Assembly (NCBI GenBank): GCA_021521415.1
Contig: JAIQDT010001097.1
Span: 496,001-560,000, forward strand
Direction of reading: 5' to 3'
DNA from: Bidens hawaiensis
Taxonomy: Eukaryota; Streptophyta; Magnoliopsida; Asterales; Asteraceae
Length of the DNA: 64,000 nucleotides
The position numbers were made by a program, and so were the translations under genes. Numbering within the stretch: the first letter of the stretch is position 1; every line of letters starts with the position of its first letter. The notes beneath the pieces are model-generated. The model made no database searches. It had not been told where the DNA came from and saw only the letters and a list, made by a program, of their open reading frames with translations. Of this stretch, positions 12,655 through 23,906 are shown piece by piece.

Positions 12655-13200
12655 ATGGTGTCGGTGATAGTTAGACGATGGCGGTGGCGGTGGCGGTGGT
12701 GGTTAGGAAGTAACCATGTCTATGGTGGTCAAGTGACTAGGTGACAATGATGGTAGCGGCTGCAACGGTGATAGTGGTGGTGGTAGCATTAGAGGTCAAG
12801 TGGTGATGGCAATGGTAGTTGTGGCAGTTAAGTGATCGCAACGGTGGTGGTCACTCAGCGACAGTGGCGGCGGCGGTGGTGGTCAGGTGGCGATGACGGT
12901 AACAGAAAATGGTGGTGGCGGGGGTGACGATGACGGTAGCAGTTGCAATTGTGGTGGCGGGGGTGGTGATGGTTAAGCGGTGGTGGTGGCGCTGGGTCAG
13001 GTGGTGGTGGTGATGGTAGTGGTGGCGGTTAAGTAGTGGCAATGGTGGTGGTTAGGCAGCAACAGCGGTTGTAGAGGTAGTGGTGCTGGTTGCGATCAGG
13101 AGGCGATGATAGTGTCGATGGAGGCGGTGGTGGGGGCAATAGTAGTGTCGGTGGTCAGGTGATGGCGACGATGGTAGCGGTGGTCAGGTGGTGACGGATT
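12655..13200. repeat. GGT/GGC-rich imprecise minisatellite
   Basis: Over 500 bp of interrupted GGTGGTGGC and GATGGCGG words. It lies inside a larger insertion-like block (about 12450-13430) that is absent at the matching position of unit C. The His/Thr-rich open frames on the minus strand are artefacts of the repeat. Confidence 0.7.
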
Positions 13201-13429
13201 GATGGTTTTCAGGTAGTGTTGTCGAAAGAGTATGGTGAAAGAAAAATGGGATGAAAAAGTTAAAAAAAAATGGATGGAATGAAAAGTTTGATGGAACGTG
13301 ATTGTCTGTGTAATCATTGATTTCATTCCATCGATCAACCGAACACTCATTTTTATCATTACCTCACAATAACTCATTTCATTCCTTCTGTCATTTTTGT
13401 ATACCAAACTCTATCTAAATGTTGTCACT

Positions 13430-14134
13430 TATCATTCACATATCGTATCTTATCTTACTGTTCTAATAAAGTAACATAATGACTTATGTGTCAAATTCAT
13501 ATTCAATTGTAGCCTAATTTGTCCTCTTAATCTTCTAATCTCTCATCACATTCATCATAGCAATCCATATATAATTGGTTAAAACTATTTTGACAATTAG
13601 GTTATAAAATAGTCAAATTTCCCCATAATCTTCTAATTTCTCACCACATTCATCAAAGCTATCAATGGGTCATGGGTAAAAACGTTTTGGCAATTAGGTT
13701 ATAAAATAGTCAGAAAATTAAAAGTAAAATATTGATTGAAAATCAAACAGGTGGAAATATAAAAGTTAAACGAATAGTAAATAGTCAAGAACAATATTTT
13801 TTTAGGGTTGGTTTGTTCATTCGGTGTCCATTTCTTTACCATGGACACTATACGTTAAATTATTCAAGCTAGTTAGCAGACTTGATCTAAAATTATTAAT
13901 ATTAGATGATGCTGAGAATATTTGTGATAAAACAAAAAATGTTGTATATATATAGATTTTTTCAAATTTATAAATTTGAGATTTCTAGATTAATTATTGT
14001 TAGTACCATATATTGTCTTTTTTTTCTTTTTACCTTTAATTTTAGTTATTTATTTCAAATAACAAAGCTTATATACTTTATCTTTTGATAAATTTCGTGT
14101 AAATGTGTAATATATTGGTTCAAAAGCCGGTTAA
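13430..14134. other. Intergenic, no gene seen
   Basis: AT-rich spacer. A short imprecise duplication is visible (ATCTTCTAATCTCTCATCAC at about 13528 and a close copy near 13628). Confidence 0.4.
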
Positions 14135-15078
14135 TCTATACTATATATAATACATCAACCAAGGGCAAATTAAGACACCCATTTTAAGTAATTTACAACA
14201 CTTAAAGCATGAGGTACATGTGTTAGTAAGGGTAAACATGTCTTTTAAACACAATCCATTCAACTTACAAGTTTGGTCTCTCATTTTTAACCATATTATG
14301 TTTTTAATTTAACTTGTAAACTAACTTCTCACCCATGATTTTTAAACGACTATAACTTTTTCATACTTTAATATTTTTATAAAAAAATTGCATCATTAAA
14401 ACGAGCATTTTATTCTCTTTAATTTAGATATGATATTGTTGTAATTTTTTTTCATTTTAAATAAATTAATGTTACGTAGGGGTGTTCAGTGTCGGTTTTG
14501 ATGGTTTTTAAGTTAAACTTGTGAGTCCAACCGTTAATACTGATTTTGTGTCGTCTAAAACCAAACTCAACCATTGAAAGTTGAAACCGAATCGTTACTA
14601 ACGGTCTGATTCCAGTTTGGTTTCACAGTTTAAACTTTAATAATAAATTTAGTTTAAAATAATTAATAATTTAAATGTACCATCAATTTTTAACTAAAAA
14701 CTAACATAATATGATACTTGAGATGATCATAAATTATAAAAAATGATAATTTTAGTCACATAAATGGTAAATATTAATGGAAGATTTAGGACATGAAATA
14801 ATAACAACAAAGATTTAAAAAGGAATCATATTGCAATTAGGTTAATTTACAGTCTTTTCTGGTTTCATATGGCCGGTAGCCGATATAAACCGTGAATCAA
14901 CCGTTCACTACGTTTTGAAAATTTTGAAACCGACCAACAAACCGAATGTAAAAAATAAAAAGAAAAAAGAAGTCAAACCAATGACCGATTTTAAGGTTTT
15001 AACCTAACCATAAACACTTATATTTGTACGTGATTAACAGGTTCAAACACCCGCTGCATCACGCGAGCACCCGTCTAG
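14135..15078 (+). mobile_element. Non-autonomous Helitron, copy 1
   Basis: The 5' end is TCTATACTATATATAATAC and the 3' end is CACCCGTCTAG followed by host T. This fits the Helitron pattern (TC...CTRR, inserted between A and T, no target duplication). A GC-rich stretch with hairpin potential (GCATCACGCGAGC) lies just inside the 3' end. It is clearly homologous along its length to 22783-23831. There are no Rep/Hel domains, so it is non-autonomous. It ends 109 bp before the ATG of F-box locus 4. Confidence 0.8.
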
Positions 15079-15187
15079 TACATGTGTTAAAAGCATGATA
15101 AATGATAAATAAGGTGATGTTTAAATTTCCCCCCAAATCAATTACTGAAGAACCCTAGTATAACATACCCCAAATCAATTGGCTAAA

Positions 15188-16085
15188 ATGGAGTATAATC
15201 ACCACCAGCAACCAAAGAGAATCAGAATCAGTACATCTGAATCTGCTCCTACGCTTCTGACTGAGATCATCCTTGAAATTCTGCTGAGGCTTCCGGTTGA
15301 ATCGATGTTACGGTGTAAGTCTGTTTGCAAGTCATGGCACTCTTTAATTTCTGATGCTCACTTTGTCAAGTCTCATCTTGCTATATCAACTACAAACAAT
15401 AATCAATATGCTCACTATAGGCTAGTTTTTAGCACTGGGCAAGGAGAAAAGCTTAAAACTTGTAACCTTGATGATGTGCTTAATGATAATAATAATTCCA
15501 TTAATAATGCTTTAGACCTTGATTATCCATTCAGGCACCCTTTAAATATGTTTATGCTATTGGTTCTTACAATGGATTGCTATGCATGGCTATTATGGAT
15601 GAGCTACTGTTTATTTGGAACCCTAGTACTAGGAAAGCAAACAGATTGCCACCTAGTGGTTATAAAAAGCAGCTTGGTTTGCATGTGTTGTATGGTTTTG
15701 GGTATGATGAGTCTACCGGTGATAAAGATTTGAGTTTGGGTCTTTGAGAGAATGGTTGTGTGTGCTTTGTGATTATCGTGGAATTCGTGCGGATTTGTGG
15801 GTTATGAAGGTTTATGGAATGAAAGATTCTTGGACTAAATTTGTTTCCATCCCGTATTTGACTGATCCTGGGAGGGATCGGTTTTTTATGCCTTTGTGTA
15901 TTTCAAATGATGGAAAGTTTTTGTTGCAATTTGGGTTTGAAGGTTGGTCGAAATTGGTTGTCTATGATTCCAAGAATGGTTCATATTCAGAGAATCAGAA
16001 CTTGGGTAGATGTGATCAAGCTGCTACCTTTGTTGAGAGCTTGGTTTCACCAATGCCCCCAGGCCGCAGCAGGTCTCGGAGATAG
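15188..16085 (+). pseudogene. F-box/FBA gene with frameshift and internal deletion (locus 4)
   Basis: The start is the ATG at 15188 (MEYNHHQQPKRIRIS). The F-box is intact (LPVESMLRCKSVCKSW). A one-base loss near 15545, just after the DLDYPFRHP motif, moves the CNGLxC and WNPSTR region into another frame. About 260-270 bp are then missing between ESTGD (about 15720) and the LGSLREWLC motif. In paralogues the missing part holds the KIYSLKxGNW, CNGALHWAA and SLDLAKETYG motifs. The break joins two similar GAT(TA)AAAG-type words, suggesting microhomology-mediated deletion. From about 15744 the C-terminal frame runs cleanly to TAG at 16085, including FVESLVSPMPPGRSRSRR. The remaining parts are well conserved, so inactivation may be recent. 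Confidence 0.85.
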
Positions 16086-16391
16086 GTAAATGTCGTTCTT
16101 TTCACTTGCTTTCACGTTCCTGTCAGTTGTAATAAAGCATATGTCGTCTACTTCTTTTTACCCTTCGAAGAAGCGTTGCTTACTTGTTTGTTGCGAGTAT
16201 TGTGACTTGCAATGGTAACATATTAGTTGGCCACTTTAAAATTTTGCATGTTTCATATATATTTGTAACTAGTTTATATAGTGTTATGCCTTAGGTTTAG
16301 CATGATTTGCATGGATTATATGGATTATCATGGCTAAAACAATTATTTAAAGAAAAAGTAACGAAGTTGTTGGTTTTTTCTATCAATGCAG
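16086..16391 (+). other. Predicted 3'-UTR intron of F-box locus 4
   Basis: The stop TAG is followed directly by GTAAAT, and the acceptor AATGCAG ends at 16391. The downstream exon starts GTAATCG. Confidence 0.55.
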
Positions 16392-17512
16392 GTAATCGAT
16401 CCACAGTGCTTATTGCTCCTAGCAAATGATAGTCAAGGGTCTTCATCGTTGCTATGAACTACTACTACAATGTAACTTGGTGTTATCGAGTGGCCAATTT
16501 GTTTGTATGATTTTGTTGTTTCCCAGGATCATCTGAGAAACAATACATTCTCTTCACTTTGATGATTTAATTGGTTAGAGTGTAAACATTTTAAGTTTAT
16601 GTTTAGTACTGTTTTGAGAAACATGGTATGCAATCTATGTTGCTTAGCATCCTAGTTGTGGTTAAATTTGTTGATTTTAATGTCTCCATGGCAAGTGGTT
16701 TTCTATATGGCCATGCGGGTCAGGTTACAATAAAAAGTTTTTCTTTCACAAATTTTGTTTGTATGATTGGTATATGTTTAATGTAATAACAAAATGTCGA
16801 TACGGCAGTAACTTAGTAAGTCGATTTTGGAGATTCTCAGCTAGTTAATACATTTTGGGTGTCATCATGTTTCTTCTCATTTTGTGGTTAGCTTCTAGTT
16901 TTATTAATTTAACAGGTTAGAGCTAAACATGGTTCAGGAAACTTACCTGATATCACACATACATCAACAGTAGTAATTGAAATCACAAAGCATTTGTAAA
17001 AACTTTAAAAAGATCAGGTTGGCTTTTTTACGGACCTTCTAGCAACATTTAATCCGAAATCATGCTTGTTGAAATTCTATGTTCTCACTTAAGTTATGTG
17101 CTCCTATATTACATATATAATGAAATAAGTAATAACTCAAAATGACTAATCATTACAAGATGAGTTTATATATATTGAAAACGTCGTGTAATATTTATTC
17201 CAAAACATGTATATAGTAAGTCTACTTACTGAAAATACATCACATTCCAAACCGTTAAGAGATTACATGTACAACCCCGTGACCCGCTACACATATTCTC
17301 CCGTGTGTTTAAATCTTCCATCTTTCGTATATAATAAAAGAAAATGTTTCATATAACAAATAAGTAGCCTACCAATGCTCAATTGGCACCATCTAATGCA
17401 TTCCATTTTTTTTATTGGCCACGTGTTATTCCTAGAGCGATTCAATTTAATTCTTAAAGCAGTTCATTTTAATTTGATATAAATTTTATTGAATAATCAG
17501 TTCATTTTAATT
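16392..17512. other. 3' flank of F-box locus 4
   Basis: Collinear in part with the 3' flanks of loci 3, 7 and 8 (for example ATGTTTCTTCTCATTTTGTG near 16867). No gene is seen. Confidence 0.4.
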
Positions 17513-18038
17513 ATGGGTGGCAATCTTGACTCATGGGTTGAATGGATTGTATTAAAATGTATAATATGGGTCAAACTTAAAAAAGAAAATGATTGAAACG
17601 GGTCAAAACGGGTTGACATTTCTCGGGGTTTTTTTAATGGAACGAGAAAAACGGAAGAAACTTTTTGGTATTTTTACTTTTTACGTTTTTTATTTATATT
17701 TCGAGTTATAATTTTTTAATTATTTTTTTTGAATTTTTTGGTGATGGGTTTTGAAATCTCAACCCATTTTGACCCATTTCAAAACTCCTCACAAAAAAAT
17801 TCAAAAAAAATAATTAAAAAATTATAACTCGAAGTATAAATAAAAAACGTAAAAAGTAAAAATGCCAAAAAGTTACCTCCGTTTTTCTCGTTCCATAAAA
17901 AAAATAAAAAAAACCGAGAAATTTCAACCCGTTTTTACCCGTTTCATTCATTTTCTTTTTTTTAGTTTGACCCATTTTGACCCATCTTATACATTTTGAT
18001 ACAACCCATTCAACCCATAGATCAAGATTGCCACCCCT
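17513..18038. mobile_element. Long palindromic (fold-back) MITE, copy 1
   Basis: Two arms of about 250 bp are near-perfect reverse complements. The left arm begins ATGGGTGGCAATCTTGA and the right arm ends in CAAGATTGCCACCCCT. Inner words such as GGTCAAAACGGGTTG and CAACCCGTTTTTACCC also mirror each other. It is the same family as 44259-44774, which has a clear 8-bp target duplication, so hAT is the likely superfamily. Confidence 0.8.
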
Positions 18039-18239
18039 AATTTTAATTTGCTATAAATTTCATTGAATAATCAGTTCGTTATTAAATACCTCTTTTTAAT
18101 TAAGTTATAATACTTCTAAACATTCAAAACATACATTTTAAAATATGTTTTTCTTACCACATTTAAATATAAAATTGTAACTCATGTTTATAAATGTATA
18201 CATTATCAATATCGATATGTATTAAATAATATAGAGTAT

Positions 18240-19005
18240 GAACATGAGGCTGGATGAATGATGAGCTGCTTTAGAGATGGAAGGATTGAGGATTAGTCAT
18301 GCAAAGAACGAGTATCTCCACTGTCTGTGACTGATCAGCTAAGGGAGTTTTATGTGACAATTGATTTCCAGCTAAACTAAAAGGAACATTTTACATGGTT
18401 GCAGTTAGACCTGTCATGTTATATGGAACAGATTGTTGGGCCATTAAGAAGACGTATTCGCGAAAGTGAGGTACCAGAGATGAGAATGATAAGGTGGAAG
18501 TATTACTATAGAAGGGAGGATGGGTAGAGGTAGACCCAAAATGACTTGGGATGAGATGATTTGACATGATTTGATAGATATACATGTTGTGAATGTCACA
18601 ACCTATAATGTGGTAAAATTAAGGAGAAGCCAAAGAGAAATTAAGGTCCCAATCAAATTGCAAGAATAACAAGTAATAGAGCCACGTCATTGTATTAGTT
18701 TATTAATTATATTATGAGAAATAGGTTGTTATATAGAGAATGGTTGGTGTTAGTGGAGAATATGAAAAAATAATGTCAGTAGTTTGTTTTATTCTCTTTC
18801 CCATCTTTCTCAGTGACTTTTGACCTCATCACCATTTCTATCAAAAGAAACAATATCAATTTCCCTTATCTTCTCGTCTAATTCTTATTTTCTTGTTGCT
18901 TCTTTAATTTTATTTTAGTATACACCAATACACTTTTTCGAGAACATGGTTGAGGATAGAAATTTTTTGGAGACATAGAATTAAGGTTAAAGACCTCTAA
19001 TAAAA
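18240..19005 (+). mobile_element. Degenerate RTE-type LINE reverse transcriptase C-terminus
   Basis: Broken frames read as the usual C-terminal end of plant RTE-like reverse transcriptases: a VAVRPVMLYGTDCWAIKK segment near 18400-18455, then PEMRMIRW and a GRPKMTWDEMI segment near 18530. A detached ENMVEDRN-like word appears near 18943, after about 340 bp of unrelated DNA. The copy has many stops and is inactive. Confidence 0.6.
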
Positions 19006-19291
19006 TACATAGTTTCTAGTTAGAAACGTCTTCCCCTTTTTGTTTTGTGTCGCTTTGTTTATTTTTTGGTCATATATTCTTTATGCTTTTAATTCAACCT
19101 AATGTAATATGTTTAGGTATTCATCTATTTATTTGCAAGGTATAACTAATATACTACTATAATATTTTATTTTTACTTTATTTTCTAGTATTTTAGTATT
19201 CAACACTATTATCGATGTTTTCATGTATCTATATAATACTAGACTATTATTATTAGCATTATTATAATATATTTTTTTTTTATTTTTTACT

Positions 19292-19322
<31 letters not shown>

Positions 19323-19714
19323 ATACTCGTACCAATACCCGTACTATATCGAAAAATTTGGTATGAGTATTGGTACATGATTTTATTGATTTTTGGTATG
19401 GTTATAATCGGGTACAAGTACGAGTATGAAAGTACAAGTATGGATACAGATACCGGTCTCCAGCTTATCTGAACATATAAGTTTATGCTGTAGCTATCTA
19501 TATCCGAGGTTAGAAGTTAGAACACCGTAACTAATCTTGAGACCGTCATGTAGTTTTAAAACGAATTGATAAAAACAGAAAGAAAAATAAAATAATAGAA
19601 AGTGATACAGTAGCATACTAATGGAAGATTAAACCAATTTATTATTTCCCCAAATGAATTCAATTCAATTCAATTAGGGTAGAACCCTAACTAACTTGCA
19701 GCCAGCGGGGTGAA
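19006..19714. other. Intergenic with ATT microsatellite
   Basis: About 19285-19325 is an ATT repeat. About 19325-19460 is a degenerate series of ACGAGTATGAAAGTAC and TACCAATACCCGTAC-like words. The leader of locus 5 starts near 19640 and includes GAACCCTAAC. Confidence 0.4.
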
Positions 19715-20848
19715 ATGTCACTCGATGACGACACGCATCGGCAATCTGTTCCTACAATTCCGACGGAGATTGCTGTTGAAATTCTCCTAAAGCTTCCGGT
19801 TGAGTCGCTGTTACGGTGCAAGTCTGTTTGCAAGTTATGGTACTCTTTAATTTCTGATCCTCAGTTTGTTAAGTCTCATCTTGCTATCTCAACTAGAAGC
19901 GATAATCAGTATGCTCATCATAGACTAATATTTAGTACTGAAGGAAGAATAATTAAGACTTGTAATCTTCATGACATGCTTTATGATAATTCTGTTAATA
20001 ATACTTTGAAGCTTGATTATCTGTCCGAACACCAGAGTCAGTCGGTTGATATTGTCGGTTGTTGCAATGGATTGGTATGCATAGATGTTCAGGGATTTGT
20101 TGTTGAGGAGGACGCTCTGTTTTTTTGGAACCCTAGTTCTAGAATATCATACAGATTGCCACCCAGTGGTTATATTAAGCGTCCAGGTTGGAATGTGTGG
20201 TTTGGTTTTGGGTATGATGAGTCTACTGATGATTACAAAGTTATTGAAGTATCTTTTCGTAATAAAGATAAGCATGAAAACTTCGTTAAGATATACTCGT
20301 TGAAGAGTGGAAACTGGAAGAAAATGGATGCTTTTCCTCATGGTTTTCAATTACATATTGGTTACGGTAAGTTCTGTAATGGGGCTCTTCATTGGGCTGC
20401 CAGTAAATATTTAGGGCCGTGGACTATAATTTCTTTGGATTTAGCAAAGGAGACTTACGGGGAAGTTTTGCAGCCTCTGTATGATGCAGGTGATGATAAG
20501 GTGTTGAGACTGGGGTCTTTGAGAGAACAGTTGTGTGTGCTTTGTGATTATCCTGGAATTCGTGCGGATGTATGGCTAATGAAGGTTTATGGAGTCAAAG
20601 AATCCTGGGCTAAATTGATTTCCATCCCCTATTTGACTGATCCTGGGACGGATCGGTTTTTTATGCTTTTGTGTATGTCAAATGATGGAAAAATTTTGAT
20701 ACAATTTTGGCAGAGGAAACTGATTGTGTATGATGCCAAGAATGGTTCATTTTCAGAAATTCAGAGCTTATATAGATGTTTTGACGCTTGTACGTTTGTT
20801 GAGAGTTTGGTTTCACCTATGCCTGCAGCAGGTCCTGGAGATATATAG
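19715..20848 (+). CDS. F-box protein with FBA-type domain, intact (locus 5)
   Basis: One exon of 377 residues from ATG 19715. The F-box is at about residues 13-57 (PTEIAVEILLKLPVESLLRC, then KSVCKLWYSLI). The FBA region contains CNGLVC, FWNPSSRISYRLPP, GFGYDESTDDYKVIE, KIYSLKSGNWKK, FCNGALHWAA, SLDLAKETYGEVLQP, LGSLREQLC, an SIPYLTDPG segment and the C-terminal FVESLVSPMPAA. The expected role is SCF substrate adaptor (by family). It differs from most copies by KLW in place of KSW in the F-box and REQ in place of REW in the FBA region. The stop TAG abuts the donor GT of the 3'-UTR intron. It is the second intact member of the array. Confidence 0.9.
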   Translation: MSLDDDTHRQSVPTIPTEIAVEILLKLPVESLLRCKSVCKLWYSLISDPQFVKSHLAISTRSDNQYAHHRLIFSTEGRIIKTCNLHDMLYDNSVNNTLKLDYLSEHQSQSVDIVGCCNGLVCIDVQGFVVEEDALFFWNPSSRISYRLPPSGYIKRPGWNVWFGFGYDESTDDYKVIEVSFRNKDKHENFVKIYSLKSGNWKKMDAFPHGFQLHIGYGKFCNGALHWAASKYLGPWTIISLDLAKETYGEVLQPLYDAGDDKVLRLGSLREQLCVLCDYPGIRADVWLMKVYGVKESWAKLISIPYLTDPGTDRFFMLLCMSNDGKILIQFWQRKLIVYDAKNGSFSEIQSLYRCFDACTFVESLVSPMPAAGPGDI

Positions 20849-21233
20849 GTAATTTTTCCTCTTTTAAGCTGTAACAAACCGTACGCTGTCTACTTCTTTT
20901 TAGTTTTTTACCATCTGAAGAAGCCGTGTTACTGTTAGAAGTTTGCATACAAATTTGAAACAAAAGATATTGTCATCAAGAGGTATAAAAGTTTAATACA
21001 TTTGAAACAAGTCCAATACTTATTTTCTGTAATGGTTACATTGAACGAATATGTAACTTTATTTTGAAAATTTGCAAAGAAAGGTAGAGTGTTGTTGTTC
21101 CTATCTTGAATAGAGAAGTTGACTGTGAATCAGTCTTTGTACCAACAATATAGCACATGTGGACTGTTAGGGACATAAACAGTTATTTAAAGAAAAAGGT
21201 AACTAACTTGGTGGTTTTTCTCTATTTATGCAG
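20849..21233 (+). other. Predicted 3'-UTR intron of F-box locus 5
   Basis: TAG|GTAATT follows the coding end and TTATGCAG ends at 21233. The downstream exon starts GCTCTGATGG, unlike the GTAA start in most other copies. Confidence 0.55.
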
Positions 21234-21344
21234 GCTCTGATGGCTACTATAGTAGTTATTGCCCCTGGCTGCCTGGCTTTACTGAGCTAACGAAGGTCAA
21301 AGGTGCTTCATTGTTGGAATGAATTAAAGTATCAGTAACCAAAA

Positions 21345-21478
21345 ACTAAGGTGATTTTTTGGATTTCGAATTACGGTGTTTGAGAGAATGGCTGTGTGTG
21401 CTTTCTAATTGTTGTGGGGTTTGTGTGAATTTATGGGTGATGAAGGTTTATGGAGTGAAAGATTCTTGGACTAAATTG
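21345..21478 (+). pseudogene. Detached F-box C-terminal fragment
   Basis: About 130 bp in the downstream exon region of locus 5 matches the LGCLREWLCVLSN...WVMKDYGVKDSWTKL part of locus 6 (about 24741-24870), including the unusual SNCCGVCVNLW-like residues. It has no start or F-box. A GGCTGTGTGTGCTTTCTAA word is repeated at both ends of the fragment. It is a relic of recombination between array members. Confidence 0.75.
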
Positions 21479-22110
21479 GCTGTGTGTGCTTTCTAACTTT
21501 TTCTTACTCTCATCTGAATGTAATATACGGGAGGTGCCATTGTAACATTCCAAATCGAGATCCTATGATTCTAAACTACAGATGGACATCGTACATTTTG
21601 AGAATCTAGACGTGTTGCTTAACCAAAATTTATAATCTAAAGATCAAAGCCCTAACATTTCTTAATAAATATGTTAAACCTACATAATATAAACAAACTG
21701 TCCAGTGTGAACTTAATCATTCAAGTTTGAAATTTTTAAAAACTAAACTTTTCAAAAAGTTGAACCAAAGACTAAAGTATTATCTTAAATAACACGTTTT
21801 GTTATAAAAATTCCAGGTATTCTTTATAGAGATTAACAATTACGAAAACATGGGTGTGATATGTAAAATTAAGACTAGAAATACAGGTAAATATCTTAAC
21901 TAGGGGTGCAAACGAGTCAAGCTTTTTACGAGCTACTTGAGATCAAAAGGATTAATGATTGAAAGGAGTCCAGTCATATTGAGCAGCTACTTCAAATAAA
22001 ACTCATTTAGTTATCAACCAAAGCTTGAGCTTTGTATGGAAGATTGTATAGACTTGTTGAGCCTTAACAAGCCTAACACGTTTTTTAAGTTTTTACTCGT
22101 GTACTTCTAT
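21479..22110. other. Intergenic with MITE-like ends
   Basis: AT-rich. At about 21900-22090 there is an AGGGGTGCAAACGAGTCAAGC start with GAGC-rich words, similar to remnants in the introns of loci 3, 7 and 8. No gene is seen. Confidence 0.4.
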
Positions 22111-22112
22111 GT

Positions 22113-22642
22113 AGGGGTGTCCAAAATGCCCGAACCCGATTAACCCGACCTGAACCCGAATAAGCTAATTAGGGTCGGGTTTAATAGGGTCAACAAGTAT
22201 TAGTCGGGTTATTCGGGTAACCCGATTAACCCGAGTAGTTATACCTGATTACCTACTGTTGTACTAGTTATATTAATGAGGATTTATGCCCAAAGCCCAA
22301 GTCCACCTACAATACAAATCAATTACTATAATTGTACACATAGGTTCCGTGTTACATGTGAAGGTGATGAGAAGGTGCTTGAAAGTACCAAGTGCTCCCT
22401 TACCTTTAGTGACTGGCATCACGGGTCATGAAATACACATAGAGATTGAGAATGATAGTTTTACCGAACACTTGGGTCATCTCAGTTAAGTAATTTTGTT
22501 TATTGAATTAAGCTCAAAATGAAGAATAAACTAACCTGGAAGTCCGGAACCCGACAAACCCGAACCTTAATAGGGTCGGGTTGCAGATTAGTTTTTTTTA
22601 ACCCGAAACCCGATCGAGTTGACCCGATTAACACCTCTCTAG
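22113..22642. mobile_element. MITE-like element rich in ACCCGA words
   Basis: It begins TAGGGGTGTCCAAAATGCCC and ends with CCCGATTAACACCTCTCTAG, giving approximate inverted ends. Both flanks are rich in AACCCGA and TCGGGTT. The middle shows no recognised protein domain. A hAT-type MITE is likely, but I could not fix a target duplication. Confidence 0.5.
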
Positions 22643-22782
22643 TTGTAAGTGGTTGTGAGCGAAAGAAAATGTTAGTGTCACTTGGTAAATTTGGATAAAC
22701 ACTAAAAATATAGAAAAATATTATTTTATTGGATAAACACTAAAAATATAAAAAAAATATTATTTTATATTAGTTAAATTAA

Positions 22783-23831
22783 TCTATACTATATATAATA
22801 CACCAAACAAGAGTAAATTAAGACATTCATTTTTAAGTAATGTACAATAACTAAAGCATTAGGTACATGTCTTTTAAACACAATATATTCAACTTACAAG
22901 TTTGGTCCCTCATCTTTAACAATATTATGTTTTTAATTTAACTTGTAAACTAACTTCTCACCCATGATTTTTAAACGGCTATAGTTTTTTTATACGTTAA
23001 TATTTTTATAAACAAATTGCACCATAAAAACGAGCATTTTATTCTTTTTAATTTGAATATGATAATGTTGTAATTTTTTTTTCATTTTAAATAAATTAAT
23101 ATGTTACGTAGGGGTGTTCAGTGTCGGTTTTGATGGTTTTTAAGTTCAACTTGTGAGTCCAACCGTTAATACAGATTTGTTGTTGTCCAAAACCAAACTT
23201 AACCATTGAAAGTTGAAACCGAATCGTTACTAACGGCTTGGTTCCAGTTTGGTTTCACAGTTTAAACTTTAATAATAAATTTAGTTTAAAATAATTAATA
23301 ATTTAAATGTACCATCAATTTTAACTAAAACCAACATAATATGATACTTGAGATGATCATAAAAAAATGATTATTTTAGCCACATAAATGGTATATATTA
23401 ATGGAAGATATAGGACGTGAAATAATAACAACAAATATTACAAAATGAATCATATTGCAATTAGGTTAATTTGAAGTTGTATAGCAAATTTATTTTTAAT
23501 AGAAAGATTATGTTCAATTAAATTTTAACTATATCTAATATATATTACAAAACATATCTAATAAAAAAGATTAAATTGCATTCAACATTTACAGTCTGGT
23601 CTGGTTTCATATGGCCGGTCGCCGATATAAACCGCGAACCAACCGATCACTACGTTTTGAAAATTTTTAAACCGACCAACAAACCGAAAGTAAAAAAAGA
23701 AAAAGAAAAAGGTAAGTCAAACCAATGACCGATGTAAACGATTTCAAGGTTTTAACCGAACTATAAACACTTATATTTGTACGTGATTAACAGGTTCAAA
23801 CACCCGTTGCATCGCGCGGGCACCCGTCTAG
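22783..23831 (+). mobile_element. Non-autonomous Helitron, copy 2
   Basis: It starts TCTATACTATATATAATAC and ends GGGCACCCGTCTAG before host T. A GC-rich stretch (GCATCGCGCGGGC) precedes the 3' end. It differs from copy 1 mainly by about 115 extra bases near 23475-23590. Unit A shows the uninterrupted site as AATTAA|TAATATATG at 7007/7008, whereas here the Helitron sits between AATTAA and TAATATATG. That is a clean A|T insertion with no target duplication. It ends 75 bp before the ATG of locus 6. Confidence 0.85.
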
Positions 23832-23906
23832 TAATATATGATAAACAAGCAAAGCATGAGTTTGAAAGCAATCTTCAAAACCCTAGCTCCGTAACCAGTG
23901 TATGAA

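Noticed and set aside
12851..13407. His/Thr-rich minus-strand frames
   Set aside because: Direct product of the GGT/GGC minisatellite; no conserved domain.
22286..22489. 67-residue plus-strand frame
   Set aside because: Lies inside a MITE-like element; no domain is recognised.
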